Of a stretch of 64,000 bases of DNA, positions 50,594 through 60,429 are shown piece after piece (position 1 is the first letter of the stretch; every line of letters begins with the position of its first letter). Source of the DNA: Rhodanobacter sp. AS-Z3 (GTDB lineage: Bacteria; Pseudomonadota; Gammaproteobacteria; Xanthomonadales; Rhodanobacteraceae); the NCBI RefSeq assembly GCF_029224025.1, contig NZ_CP119392.1, forward strand, positions 2,627,001 through 2,691,000, given 5' to 3'. The translations under genes were made by a program, and so were the position numbers. The notes beneath the pieces were generated by a model that had not been told where the DNA came from, made no database searches, and saw only the letters and a program-made list of their open reading frames with translations.

Positions 50594-52033
50594 ATGGCCA
50601 CCCTCGTCTTCGTGCACGGCTGGAGCGTCACCAACACTTCCGCCTATGGTCAGTTGCCGCAGCAAGTGCAGCAGCAGGCGGCGAGTGCGGGCCTGTCGCT
50701 GACCCTCGCCGACGTATGGCTGTCCGAATACGTGAGCTTCGACGATGCGGTGACCATGGCCGACTTGGTGCGCGCCTTCGATCATGCCTTGCGCGACCTG
50801 CACCTGCTGGACGCCAGTTTTGATTGCATCACCCACTCCACCGGCGGCCCGGTGATCCGCGAGTGGCTGCGCGCACAACGTGATCGTCCGGCTACACACA
50901 GCACCATTCGTCTCAGCCACCTGATCATGCTCGCGCCGGCAAACTTCGGCTCGGCATTGGCACAACTCGGCAAGGGTCTGCTGGGCCGGCTCAAGTCCTG
51001 GTTCGGTGGCGTGGAACCCGGCCAGCGCATTCTTGACTGGCTGGAACTGGGTAGTGCGGCATCGCTGTCACTCAACCTCGATTACATCCACAGCGACGAC
51101 CCGCTCAATCGCGGCCAGTTCCAATTCGTGCTTATCGGCGATCGCCCTGATCGCAGCTTGTACGACCACCTCAACAGCTACACCGGCGAAGACGGTTCCG
51201 ACGGTGTGGTGCGCATCGCCGCAGCCAATCTCAATGCCCACCACGCGGTGCTGTCGCCACGCACCAACAGTACCGGCGGTATCGATAGGCTGGCACTCAA
51301 TCTCACCGCCGGCCCGCGTTGCGCGTTCAAGATGATTGCCGGCGCCGCGCACTCCGGCGATCTGGTCGGCATCATGGCGGCCGCCGCGCCTGCCACAGTG
51401 GCTGCCATCCTGCGTTGTCTGCAGGTACGCAGCGCCAGCGATTATTCCGCGCTATGCGACGCCTTCGACCATGAGAACGCTTCACGCGACGCGGACAAGG
51501 TCGAACTGGAACCGGCCGGCCCCTTCGCGCCGCGCGTGCATATCCACGATCCACGCAGCCTGTTGATCGTGCGACTCACCGACGAGGCCGGCGAGCCGCT
51601 GACCGGCGCCGGCTTCCTGCTGACCGCCGGCAAGCCCGCCAGTGCCGACTTGTTGCCCGAAGGCTTTCTGCTTGATCGCCAGGCCAATTCGAAACAGCAC
51701 ACCACCATCTCGCTGTTTCTCGATTACAGCCTGCTCGCCGGCGATGATCGGGTGGCCGATCCGCGCAACAGCCGCAAGACATTGCGCCCCGCCGTGATCA
51801 GCCATCGACCCTACGGTGCCAGCGTGCAGCCGATCGATCTGCTCGGGCTGGTTCATCACGCACTGGCCGAAAGCTCCCCGGACGACGATCTGTTCGGCAT
51901 GCTGGCGCCACACCAGACCACCGTGCTCGACGTGGTACTGCCGCGCAAGCTCTGCGAAGGCGTGTTCCGGTTGACCCGGAACCTGACCCCCGAAGATTTC
52001 AGCAAGCCCGTGCCGGGTCCGCTGATCGACTGA
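50594..52033 (+). CDS. Lipase-like alpha/beta hydrolase with C-terminal extension
   Basis: A 479-residue protein. The oxyanion motif HGWS (8-11) and nucleophile Ser82 in THSTGG mark an alpha/beta hydrolase of the lipase group; the usual first Gly of GxSxG is Thr. Residues about 300-479 form a second, beta-rich region (VHIHDPRSLLIVRLTDEAGEPLTGAGF) resembling an immunoglobulin-like or C2-like add-on. No signal peptide is visible. GGAG seven bases before the ATG at 50594 fixes the start over the TTG at 50588. Substrate unknown. Confidence 0.82.
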   Translation: MATLVFVHGWSVTNTSAYGQLPQQVQQQAASAGLSLTLADVWLSEYVSFDDAVTMADLVRAFDHALRDLHLLDASFDCITHSTGGPVIREWLRAQRDRPATHSTIRLSHLIMLAPANFGSALAQLGKGLLGRLKSWFGGVEPGQRILDWLELGSAASLSLNLDYIHSDDPLNRGQFQFVLIGDRPDRSLYDHLNSYTGEDGSDGVVRIAAANLNAHHAVLSPRTNSTGGIDRLALNLTAGPRCAFKMIAGAAHSGDLVGIMAAAAPATVAAILRCLQVRSASDYSALCDAFDHENASRDADKVELEPAGPFAPRVHIHDPRSLLIVRLTDEAGEPLTGAGFLLTAGKPASADLLPEGFLLDRQANSKQHTTISLFLDYSLLAGDDRVADPRNSRKTLRPAVISHRPYGASVQPIDLLGLVHHALAESSPDDDLFGMLAPHQTTVLDVVLPRKLCEGVFRLTRNLTPEDFSKPVPGPLID

Positions 52034-52207
52034 GCCAGATCGTCTCGGTGTCAGCCGATGGCAACCCAGGCTGACTGAATACCGCGAGCCTGCCATTCAA
52101 GCGCGGCCAGATCAGCGATACTGCCTGCTCGCAAGATCCGTGTGTTCGGCCTGTGGCAGAGCTCGACCGGACTGGCACCACGCAAACTCGGTCGATTCGG
52201 CACTGGC

Positions 52208-55200
52208 ATGCAAAAGAAACCCATCTTCTTCGACCCTACCGGCCGTCGCGCCAGCCATGTATCGCGGCTGGCCCTGCTCGCTGGCGTGGTCAGCACGCTG
52301 TTCGTGGTGGCTTGTGCCATCAGCCTGTTTGTAAGCCCGACCATGAGTAGCCTGCACATTGGCGAACACGCAAGGACGCGACACGCCCTGACCAATGTGA
52401 AAGCGGCGGCGCCGGAATTGCTCAAATCGGCAGCGAAACTGGCGGCGGAAGTTCGGGCGCGACAAAAGCTGCTGCACGCACCACGCACGCACGCCAGCAA
52501 AGCCGCAGCAACCCATGTGCCGCCACCCTCGCTGGACAAACCTGCAGACCGGCCGCTGGCGATCGGTTTCTACGTCAACTGGGATGACAGCAGTTACGCC
52601 TCGTTGAAACGCAGCCTGCCCCAACTTGATTGGGTGATCCCGTCGTGGATGAGCCTCAGCGGCAAGGACATGGCGCTGCACACCAGCGCCGATGCCAAGG
52701 CGCTGAATCTTATTCGCAAGCAAAAACCGTCGACGCCGATCCTGCCGTTGCTGCAGAACGCGGTGGACGCCAAGTGGGACGGTGCAGGGCTGGCTCGCAT
52801 GCTGGCCAATCCAGCGCTGCGCAAGGAGCGCATTGCGCAGATCGTGGGGTTTCTCGCCAGCAACCATCTTCAGGGCGTCACCGTCGACTTTGAAGAAGTA
52901 CCCGATGCCGCGCAGCCAAATCTGAAACTCTTCCTCAGCGAGCTCAACGACGCTTTCGATCCGCATGGCTGGGGCATCGTACTGTCGGTGCCTTTCGATG
53001 ACGCCAACTGGGATTACGCCGGTTACGCCGACATCGTCGACTTCGTGCTGCTGATGGCCTACGACGAACACTGGGCTGGCAAGATACCGGGCAGCATTGC
53101 CGGTCAGGCGTGGTTCGAGAAAAATCTCGAACAGCGCATGAAACAGCTCGATCCTGACCAGACCATCGTCGCCATCGGCAGCTACGGTTACGACTGGTCA
53201 CATGGCAACAATGCCGAGGCGCTGACCTTCCAGGATGCGATGGACCGCGCGTCGGACGCGCAATCGGACATCAGCTTCGACTCGGCTTCGCAGAATCCGC
53301 ACTTTTCCTACGATGACGACGACGGCCACACGCATCAGGCGTGGTTCCTCGACGGTGTCACCGCGTACAACCAGATCCATGTCGCCGACGAATATAAACC
53401 GTATGGCTATGCCTTGTGGCGACTCGGCTCGGAAGACCCGTCGGTGTGGTCGGTGCTCGGCCGCCCTTACGCCGCGCCCGCGCCCGATCAGTTGCGCACG
53501 ATAGGTGCGGGCGAAGACATCGACATCGAAGGTCAGGGCGAGGTGCTGGAAGTGGCCTCCAAGCCGTCACCCGGCGCGCGCACCATCGAGGTGGACAAGG
53601 ACGATGGCAGCATCGCCGACGAAAGCTATACGAGCCTGCCCAGCTCCTATGTGATCCAGCGTGCCGGCACGCTGCCGCACAAGATCGCGCTGACCTTCGA
53701 CGACGGCCCCGACCCGGAGTGGACACCGCAGATCCTGGACATCCTCCAGGAAAAACATGTACCCGGCACGTTCTTCATCATCGGCGAAAACGCCGAGATG
53801 GCGCCGAAACTGGTGCAGCGCGAAGTGTCCGAGGGTCACGACGTCGGCAACCATACCTTCACCCATCCCAATCTCGGCGACAGTCCGCCGGGCATGGTGA
53901 CGCTGGAACTCAACGCCACCCAGCGCTTGTTCGAAGCGCTGACCGGCCATTCCATGCGGTTGTTCCGCGCACCCTATTTCGGTGACGCCGAACCGACCAC
54001 GGCCGACGAACTGGTACCGATCGAACTGGCGCAGAAGATGGGCTACATCTCGGTGGGTCTGCACGTGGACGCCGAGGACTGGCAGCGCCCCGGCGTCGAT
54101 GCCATCGTCAACAACGTGTTGAACGCGATCACCACCACCAACGTCGAACGCAAGGGTCAGGTGGTATTGCTGCACGATGGCGGCGGTGAACGTTCGCAGA
54201 CGGTGGCCGCGTTGCCGCGGATCATCGATGGTCTGCGCGCGCAGGGTTATCAGTTCGTCACGGTTTCGGAACTGGCGGGCCTGACCCAGGCGCAAACCAT
54301 GCCGGCGATCGAACCCGGCTCGCTATCGCAATGGACCGACCGCATCGTGTTTCTGGCGCTCGGTTTTTTTGGTCATTTCATCCGCTGGTTGCTGACCGTG
54401 GCCATCGCACTCGGCGTGGCGCGACTGATCCTGCTGGGTGGACTGGCGCTGATCAATCAGGCCCGCGAACGCCGACGCGTCGTCCCCGTGCTTGGCGAGC
54501 AGCCACCCCTGGTTTCCGTGCTGATCCCTGCCTACAACGAAGAAAAAGTCATCGCCAGCTCGATCCGGCAGATCCTCAAGAGTCGTTACGCGAATCTCGA
54601 GGTCATCGTGGTCGACGACGGTTCCGTTGATGCCACCTCGGCGGTGGTGCGTGAACACTATGCCGATGAACCGCGGGTGTGCCTGCTCACCATTCCCAAC
54701 GGCGGCAAGGCGCATGCGGTGAACACTGCATTGCGCGAATCCCACGGCGCGGTGGTGGTGGCTCTGGATGCCGACACCCAATTTGAGCCGGACACCATTC
54801 CCCGACTGGTGCGCTGGTTTGCCGACCCGCAAGTCGGTGCCGTCGCCGGCAACGCCAAGGTCGGTAACCGGGTCAATCTGATCACGCTGTGGCAGGCACT
54901 GGAATACATTACCGCGCAGAACCTCGAACGGCGTGCGCTGGCCGCACTCGGCGCAATCACCGTGGTGCCGGGCGCCGTCGGCGCATGGCGTCGCGAAGCA
55001 CTGGAACAGTTGGGCGGCTTTCCCGCCGATACCCTGGCTGAAGATCAGGACCTGACCATCGCCGTGCAGAAGGCCGGCTTCAAGACCTTGTTCGACGCCG
55101 AGGCCATCGCGTGGACCGAAGCACCCGATACCGCGCGCGGCCTCGCCCGTCAGCGTTTTCGCTGGGCCTACGGCACCTTGCAATGCCTGTGGAAACATCG

Positions 55201-55633
55201 GGGCGCCACGTTCAATCCGCGCTACGGATCACTGGGCACCATCGCGTTGCCGCAGGTATGGCTGTTCCAGATCCTGTTCTCGGTGGTCTCGCCACTGGTC
55301 GACCTGGTGCTGGTCTGGCAGATCGTCTCCACCACGCTGGACTACATCCAGCATCGCGGTCAGTTCGATGACACCAACCTGATCCGCATGCTGGTGTTCT
55401 ATGCCGCCTTCATGACCGTCGACCTCGCCGCCTCTGCACTGGCCTTCGCGATGGAGAAGAAGGAAAAGTGGAGCCTGCTGTGGTGGCTGGTGCTGCAACG
55501 CTTCGGCTACCGCCAGCTGATGTATTACGTGGTGGTGCGCTCGGTTTGGACGGCCATCAAGGGACCGTCGGTCGGCTGGGGCAAGCAGGAGCGCAAGGCC
55601 ACGGTGACGGCGGGCGAAAGTTTATCGACTTAA
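52208..55633 (+). CDS. Trifunctional GH18-like / NodB deacetylase / GT2 glycosyltransferase
   Basis: A 1141-residue membrane protein. A membrane anchor (18-42) and linker lead to a GH18-like domain (about 115-420) whose active-site strand GVTVDFEE keeps Asp227 and Glu229. A NodB polysaccharide deacetylase follows (about 485-690; Asp498-Asp499, His549 and His553), then two membrane segments near 715-745 and a processive GT2 (about 765-1000) with DAD 854-856, ED at 945 and QRFRW 982-986, ending in three or four membrane segments. It likely makes and modifies a beta-linked N-acetylhexosamine polymer. Start at 52208 is preferred over GTG at 52142. Confidence 0.9.
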   Translation: MQKKPIFFDPTGRRASHVSRLALLAGVVSTLFVVACAISLFVSPTMSSLHIGEHARTRHALTNVKAAAPELLKSAAKLAAEVRARQKLLHAPRTHASKAAATHVPPPSLDKPADRPLAIGFYVNWDDSSYASLKRSLPQLDWVIPSWMSLSGKDMALHTSADAKALNLIRKQKPSTPILPLLQNAVDAKWDGAGLARMLANPALRKERIAQIVGFLASNHLQGVTVDFEEVPDAAQPNLKLFLSELNDAFDPHGWGIVLSVPFDDANWDYAGYADIVDFVLLMAYDEHWAGKIPGSIAGQAWFEKNLEQRMKQLDPDQTIVAIGSYGYDWSHGNNAEALTFQDAMDRASDAQSDISFDSASQNPHFSYDDDDGHTHQAWFLDGVTAYNQIHVADEYKPYGYALWRLGSEDPSVWSVLGRPYAAPAPDQLRTIGAGEDIDIEGQGEVLEVASKPSPGARTIEVDKDDGSIADESYTSLPSSYVIQRAGTLPHKIALTFDDGPDPEWTPQILDILQEKHVPGTFFIIGENAEMAPKLVQREVSEGHDVGNHTFTHPNLGDSPPGMVTLELNATQRLFEALTGHSMRLFRAPYFGDAEPTTADELVPIELAQKMGYISVGLHVDAEDWQRPGVDAIVNNVLNAITTTNVERKGQVVLLHDGGGERSQTVAALPRIIDGLRAQGYQFVTVSELAGLTQAQTMPAIEPGSLSQWTDRIVFLALGFFGHFIRWLLTVAIALGVARLILLGGLALINQARERRRVVPVLGEQPPLVSVLIPAYNEEKVIASSIRQILKSRYANLEVIVVDDGSVDATSAVVREHYADEPRVCLLTIPNGGKAHAVNTALRESHGAVVVALDADTQFEPDTIPRLVRWFADPQVGAVAGNAKVGNRVNLITLWQALEYITAQNLERRALAALGAITVVPGAVGAWRREALEQLGGFPADTLAEDQDLTIAVQKAGFKTLFDAEAIAWTEAPDTARGLARQRFRWAYGTLQCLWKHRGATFNPRYGSLGTIALPQVWLFQILFSVVSPLVDLVLVWQIVSTTLDYIQHRGQFDDTNLIRMLVFYAAFMTVDLAASALAFAMEKKEKWSLLWWLVLQRFGYRQLMYYVVVRSVWTAIKGPSVGWGKQERKATVTAGESLST

Positions 55634-55669
55634 TCAGCCGCCACCGGCATCGCTGGCCGGGTGCGTTGC

Positions 55670-56137
55670 CTAATCGCGCACCCGCATCGTCAAACCCTTC
55701 AGAAAATTCCGCAGCAACTGGTCGCCGCACAGCTTGAAGTTCTTGTGGCCCGGTTGGCGGAACAACGCGCTGAGCTCGGGCTTGGAAATCGGCAGGCCGG
55801 CGGCTTCGAGGATCTCGTGCATGTCGACGTCCTTAAGCTCGAACGCCACACGCAGCTTCTTCAGCACCACGTTGTTGGTGACGCGCTTCTCCGGCGGTCG
55901 CGCCGGACGGCTTTCATCCTTGCCACGACGGTGGAACACCAGCCCGTCCAGAAACAAGGCCAGCGTCTGGTTGCTGCATTCCGCGTAACCCGGCTCGCCG
56001 TCTTTTTTCAGCATCGCCAGCACATCTTCCTTGCTGATCGGCTCATTGGCATCCGCCAGGTGGATCAGTTCAACCACCTTGCCGTCGCTCAGGTCGAGCA
56101 TGTAGCGGATGGAGCGCAGTACGTCGTTGTTGATCAT
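55670..56137 (-). CDS. DUF1456 family protein (YehS-like)
   Basis: A 155-residue cytoplasmic protein made of two DUF1456 repeats, each around 65 residues: MINNDVLRSIRYMLDLSDGKVVEL and TNNVVLKKLRVAFELKDVDMHEIL begin the two halves. Between them lies a basic linker (RRGKDESRPARPPEKR). The ATG at 56137 starts right at the first repeat; the frame opens further upstream to 56170. Function is unknown. Confidence 0.92.
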   Translation of the reverse strand: MINNDVLRSIRYMLDLSDGKVVELIHLADANEPISKEDVLAMLKKDGEPGYAECSNQTLALFLDGLVFHRRGKDESRPARPPEKRVTNNVVLKKLRVAFELKDVDMHEILEAAGLPISKPELSALFRQPGHKNFKLCGDQLLRNFLKGLTMRVRD

Positions 56138-56251
56138 GTCAGTCCGGTGGATGTCGCACAGGGGTGCCATGCTACCGCGCCACGTCGAGTTTGACCCCGT
56201 TTCCGTGTTCGGTGCGTTTCATCTTGCACCACAGGAGAGGAGCACCGCCCC

Positions 56252-58087
56252 ATGAAACTGAAAGCCCTGCTGCGCAGCTTGCTGCTGGCCTTGCTGGTGA
56301 TCATCACCGGCTGCAGCGTGTCCAAACCAGCAAACAACATCCCCGTACCCAAGGACAACAGCGTACCGATGCCGCCACCCAAGACCGAAACGCCGACGAG
56401 CGATCCCGCTCCGGTGCCGAGTCTCCCGGCCAACGTCGCGCAAGACAAACAGCAGAACAAGACGGACAACCGGGTCGATGCCTCATCACCGCCGGCTTCG
56501 GGTCAGGCCGTACTCATGTCGGTTGCGCCGCCGGCACCCTCTGCGCCGCCAGCCATGGCTGAGGCCATCAGAACCACCTACAGCGCGCAAAGCCAGAAAA
56601 GCATGGGCTATATGCGAGCGCCGCCGCTGATCCAGCCGATGCCCGGCGACATCAACCGGGAGAACTACACCCATCGCGATACCAACCCGCTGCAGCTGGT
56701 CAGCGAGCAGCCGGTGTCTACCTTCAGCATCGACGTCGACACCGGCTCGTATACCAACGTACGGCGCATGTTGAATCAGGGACAACTGCCGCCAGCCGAC
56801 GCCGTGCGTGCCGAAGAATTCATCAACTACTTCGATTACGGCTACACCCCGCCAGCTGCGCGTGAGCAGCCGTTCAGCGTGACCACGGAGTTGGCGCCCT
56901 CACCGTGGAACGCCAAGCGTCAGCTGCTGCTGGTCGGTATCCAGGGCTACCGCGTGCCGAAGGCGCAGATTCCAGCCTCGAACCTGGTGTTTCTGATCGA
57001 CACGTCAGGCTCGATGAACGAACCCGACAAACTGCCCTTGCTGCAGGCTTCGCTGAAGCAACTGGTCAATCAACTGCGCGAGCAGGATCGGGTGGCCATC
57101 GTGACTTATGCCGGCTACGCCGGTGTCGTCCTGCCCTCCACCGCAGGTGACCAGCACGCCACCATCAACGCAGCGATCGATCACCTCGGCGCCGGTGGCT
57201 CTACCAACGGCGGCGCCGGCATCGAACTGGCTTATGCACAGGCCGAGCAAGGCTTCATCAAAGGTGGCGTGAACCGGGTGATCCTGGCCACGGATGGCGA
57301 CTTCAACGTCGGCACGGTGAGTGAGGAAGCATTGAAGACCACCATCGAGGATCACCGCAAGAGTGGCGTGGCGCTGACCACGCTGGGCTTCGGTGAGGGC
57401 AACTACAACGATGCCATGGCGGTGATGCTGGCCGACGTGGGCAACGGCAGCCACCACTACATCGACAGCCTGCAGGAAGGCCGCCGGGTGCTGGTCGACG
57501 AAATGTCCGCGACCCTGCTGACCATCGCCAAAGACGTGAAGATCCAGGTCGAGTTCAACCCGCAACAAGTACAGGAATACCGCCTGATCGGCTACGAGAA
57601 GCGCATGCTGAAGCGCGAGGATTTCAACAACGACAAGGTCGATGCCGGCGACATCGGTGCCGGTGCCAACGTCACCGCGATCTACGAGATCACCCCGACC
57701 GGTTCGGCCGGTGCCCGCATCGACCCACTGCGCTATGGCCACCAGGCTGAGCCCGCCAAACGCGGCAGCGAACTGGCCTTTCTGCGCCTGCGCTACAAGC
57801 TGCCGGGTCAGTCGGACAGCCAACTGATCGAACAGCCGATCGCGGCACGGCCTGCCGCCGAGGCCAGCGAACGCCTGCGCTTTGCCGCTGCCGTATCCGC
57901 TTTCGCTGACGCGCTGCGCGGCGGCAAGTATCTGGATGGCTACGGCTACACGCAGATTGCCGCACTGGCCAACGGCGCGCGTGGCGATGATGCCGACGGC
58001 TATCGTGCCGGCTTTGTGCAACTGGTGAAACTGGCTGACGGTCTGGCCACGCATGGTCATGACAACGACCGCACCGCGGCGCGCTGA
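56252..58087 (+). CDS. VWA-domain lipoprotein with DUF3520 (YfbK-like)
   Basis: A 611-residue protein. The signal peptide ends in IITG-Cys21, an acceptable lipobox, followed by a 110-residue Pro/Ala/Ser-rich linker. A YfbK N-terminal region (STFSIDVDTGSYTNVRRMLNQGQLPP) precedes the von Willebrand A domain with the metal-binding motif DTSGS near 250, and a C-terminal DUF3520 region. It should sit in the envelope facing the periplasm. An ECF sigma factor gene starts 190 bp downstream on the same strand, an association seen in related genomes as I recall. Confidence 0.92.
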   Translation: MKLKALLRSLLLALLVIITGCSVSKPANNIPVPKDNSVPMPPPKTETPTSDPAPVPSLPANVAQDKQQNKTDNRVDASSPPASGQAVLMSVAPPAPSAPPAMAEAIRTTYSAQSQKSMGYMRAPPLIQPMPGDINRENYTHRDTNPLQLVSEQPVSTFSIDVDTGSYTNVRRMLNQGQLPPADAVRAEEFINYFDYGYTPPAAREQPFSVTTELAPSPWNAKRQLLLVGIQGYRVPKAQIPASNLVFLIDTSGSMNEPDKLPLLQASLKQLVNQLREQDRVAIVTYAGYAGVVLPSTAGDQHATINAAIDHLGAGGSTNGGAGIELAYAQAEQGFIKGGVNRVILATDGDFNVGTVSEEALKTTIEDHRKSGVALTTLGFGEGNYNDAMAVMLADVGNGSHHYIDSLQEGRRVLVDEMSATLLTIAKDVKIQVEFNPQQVQEYRLIGYEKRMLKREDFNNDKVDAGDIGAGANVTAIYEITPTGSAGARIDPLRYGHQAEPAKRGSELAFLRLRYKLPGQSDSQLIEQPIAARPAAEASERLRFAAAVSAFADALRGGKYLDGYGYTQIAALANGARGDDADGYRAGFVQLVKLADGLATHGHDNDRTAAR

Positions 58088-58277
58088 AGTTCCCGGCCCC
58101 GCCGCCGCGGCTCTGGTTATGGGTAGCACCTCCTCGCTGCCCTTCCCCAACCAGCACCGCGCGACGGGGCCGGACCCTGGCCTGACCCGCTGGAGCGCGT
58201 CATCCAGGGCAGTCCGAACCGGCAACAGCCAACGCCGCCTACCCGCTGCAGGGCGATTTGTCTTACCCTCAGCTCCC

Positions 58278-58832
58278 ATGGATGCTGCGGTTGATCCCGA
58301 TGCCTTGCTGATGCTTGCCTACGCGCGGGGCGACCTTGCTGCGTTCGAAGCACTCTACGCGCGTCATCGCGGCATGCTTTATCGGTTTCTGTTGCGCAGT
58401 GTGCGCGACCCGCATCGCACCGACGAGCTGTTTCAGGAAACCTGGAGCCGCGTCATCAGTGCTCGCGAACGTTACCAGCCGCAGGCGAAATTCAGCACCT
58501 GGCTGCTGCAGATCGCCAACAACCTGATGATCGACGGCAGCCGCCGCCAGCGCCCCGTGGCCAGTGGCGAGGAAGCGGAAGTCGTGCTGGGCAACCTTGC
58601 CACGCCCGAGCGCGAGCAACCCGATCACGCACTGTCCGCATTCGAGCGCCGCCGCAACCTGCAGCTGGCGATCGAGCAATTGCCGGAAGAACAACGCACC
58701 GCCGTGTTGCTGCGACTGGAGCAGGAACTGAGCCTGGAGGAGATTGCCGAGGTTACCGGTGCCGGTCGCGAGACAGTAAAGTCACGCCTGCGCTATGCCA
58801 TGAACCGCCTGCGCGAAGTGCTCTCCGAATGA
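58278..58832 (+). CDS. ECF-type RNA polymerase sigma factor
   Basis: A 184-residue sigma factor with region 2 (FEALYARHRGMLYRFLLRSVRDPHRTDELFQETW … RYQPQAKFSTWLLQIANNLMID) and region 4 (LPEEQRTAVLLRLEQELSLEEIAEVTGAGRETVKSRL). The ATG at 58278 is right at the family N-terminus; the frame is open further up without conserved sequence. Its stop overlaps the next start as ATGA, so the following membrane protein is the natural candidate for its anti-sigma factor. Targets unknown. Confidence 0.93.
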   Translation: MDAAVDPDALLMLAYARGDLAAFEALYARHRGMLYRFLLRSVRDPHRTDELFQETWSRVISARERYQPQAKFSTWLLQIANNLMIDGSRRQRPVASGEEAEVVLGNLATPEREQPDHALSAFERRRNLQLAIEQLPEEQRTAVLLRLEQELSLEEIAEVTGAGRETVKSRLRYAMNRLREVLSE

Positions 58833-59794
58833 CCACGCCCCTGCCCCCTACCGATCCGTCAACTGCAGACGAGCAACTGCCCGGCGAAGCCGAGCTGTCC
58901 GCTTTGTATCGGCAGTTGCCACAGAACGAGCCCTCCGCTGCGCTCGACGCTGCCGTGCTTCGTGCTGCCGCCGCGGCCTTGACCGGAGCCGTGGACCCGA
59001 CCGTTACCGACCGCCGCCGCGGGCCGCGCGAGCCTGGCGACTGGGTCCATCCCAAGCCGGAGACGCTGGCCATTTCCTCGATCGGTGGCGCCAAGCGTCG
59101 TGAGCGCACGCCACGCTGGCTGATTTCGCTTGGCAGCGCCGCCAGCCTGGTGCTGGTTGCCGGAATGGCATGGCAATTGCGCGAATCCAGCCCGCCGCCG
59201 CCCGCACAGATCGCACAGCAACATGCCGTGGCTGCAGCAGCTGCCGACATGCCGATGCCTGAAGCCAACGCCCCGATGGCTGCCGCAGCACCGGCCGTCG
59301 CTCCGCTAGCGAACCACATGGCCGAAAAGCAGGCGACGGCGCAAGCTGATGCCGTTGCCGACACCGCGAAGAAGCTGCAGCAGGACGACAAGGCTCGCTC
59401 CGCAGCACGCATGATCGCTGCCAAGCCGATGGCCACACCGCCGCCGGCCGCTGAAGTTGCCAGCGTGCCGCCTGCACCGCCAGCGCCACCCGCAGCGCCT
59501 GCGCCCCCGGCACCACCAGCGATGCTGCAGGAAACTTCGACAAACGCCAGCGCCGGCACATTCGATGCCAGCGCACCGGTTGCCGCCGCACCGGTGGCAA
59601 CCGGCAAGGTCGACAGCAACCAAGAAACCACGCTGCAGCCCGGCGACACCCCAACGCAGGAACTGGACAAGATCCAGCAACTGTTTGCGCAGGGCCATCA
59701 CGATCAGGCCATGCAGCGGCTGCGGTCGTTCCACAAGGCGCATCCGCAGTGGCCATTGTTGCCGGCACTGCAGGCACATTTGCAGGAACCATGA
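58829..59794 (+). CDS. Single-pass Ala/Pro-rich membrane protein, putative anti-sigma factor
   Basis: A 321-residue protein with a cytoplasmic N-terminal 95 residues, one membrane segment (about 97-117) and a long Ala/Pro/Met-rich periplasmic region ending in a short helical segment (QELDKIQQLFAQGHHDQAMQRLRSFHKAHP) that looks like a TPR unit. It has no zinc-binding HxxxCxxC motif of classical anti-sigma domains. Coupling to the ECF sigma gene by ATGA overlap and the topology make an anti-sigma role likely but unproven. It is also coupled to YigZ by ATGA. Confidence 0.75.
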   Translation: MTTPLPPTDPSTADEQLPGEAELSALYRQLPQNEPSAALDAAVLRAAAAALTGAVDPTVTDRRRGPREPGDWVHPKPETLAISSIGGAKRRERTPRWLISLGSAASLVLVAGMAWQLRESSPPPPAQIAQQHAVAAAAADMPMPEANAPMAAAAPAVAPLANHMAEKQATAQADAVADTAKKLQQDDKARSAARMIAAKPMATPPPAAEVASVPPAPPAPPAAPAPPAPPAMLQETSTNASAGTFDASAPVAAAPVATGKVDSNQETTLQPGDTPTQELDKIQQLFAQGHHDQAMQRLRSFHKAHPQWPLLPALQAHLQEP

Positions 59795-60387
59795 GCGAAA
59801 CGCTGTCCACCCTGGTCCAGCGTTGCGTCCATCAGGAAGAAATAAAAAAGAGCCGCTTTCTCGCCCACGCCGCGCCGGTGGACTCCGCCGAGCAGGCGCT
59901 GGCCTTTCTGCGCGAAGTGGCCGACCCTGCCGCCACCCACAATTGCTGGGCTTACCGCATCGGCCAGGACTACCGCTTCAACGACGACGGCGAACCCGGC
60001 GGCACCGCCGGCCGACCGATCCTGCAGGCGATCGAAGGCCAGGGCATGGATCGCGTGATGGCGGTGGTGACGCGCTGGTATGGCGGGATCAAGCTCGGCG
60101 CCGGCGGCTTGGTCCGTGCCTATGGCGGGACCGCCGCCGAGTGCCTGCGCCGGGCCGAACACCGCGCCATCATCCCGATGGCCACGCTGACCCTGTCATG
60201 CCCGTTTGCCGATCTGGCCCTGTTCAAGGCGCGCTTGCAGGAGTTTGATGGGATCATTACGCAAGAAGATTTCACCGCCGATGGGGCGGATCTGCAGCTG
60301 ACGCTGCCGGTGACGCGCGTGCAGGAAGCGATCGCGCGCATCACTGATCTCACCCGTGGCCATGGTCTGCCCGTACGCATCGACTGA
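59791..60387 (+). CDS. yigZ: YigZ/IMPACT family protein
   Basis: A 198-residue cytoplasmic protein. The signature WYGGIKLGAGGLVRAYGG with DDGEPGGTAGRP before it is the UPF0029 N-terminal domain; the C-terminal 70 residues form the DUF1949 ferredoxin-like domain. Bacterial YigZ role is not firmly known, eukaryotic IMPACT inhibits GCN2. The ATG overlaps the preceding stop. Confidence 0.94.
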   Translation: MSETLSTLVQRCVHQEEIKKSRFLAHAAPVDSAEQALAFLREVADPAATHNCWAYRIGQDYRFNDDGEPGGTAGRPILQAIEGQGMDRVMAVVTRWYGGIKLGAGGLVRAYGGTAAECLRRAEHRAIIPMATLTLSCPFADLALFKARLQEFDGIITQEDFTADGADLQLTLPVTRVQEAIARITDLTRGHGLPVRID

Positions 60388-60429
60388 CGCAGTGGGCTGC
60401 CGTTACTTCCATTCCAGCAAGGAATACTG

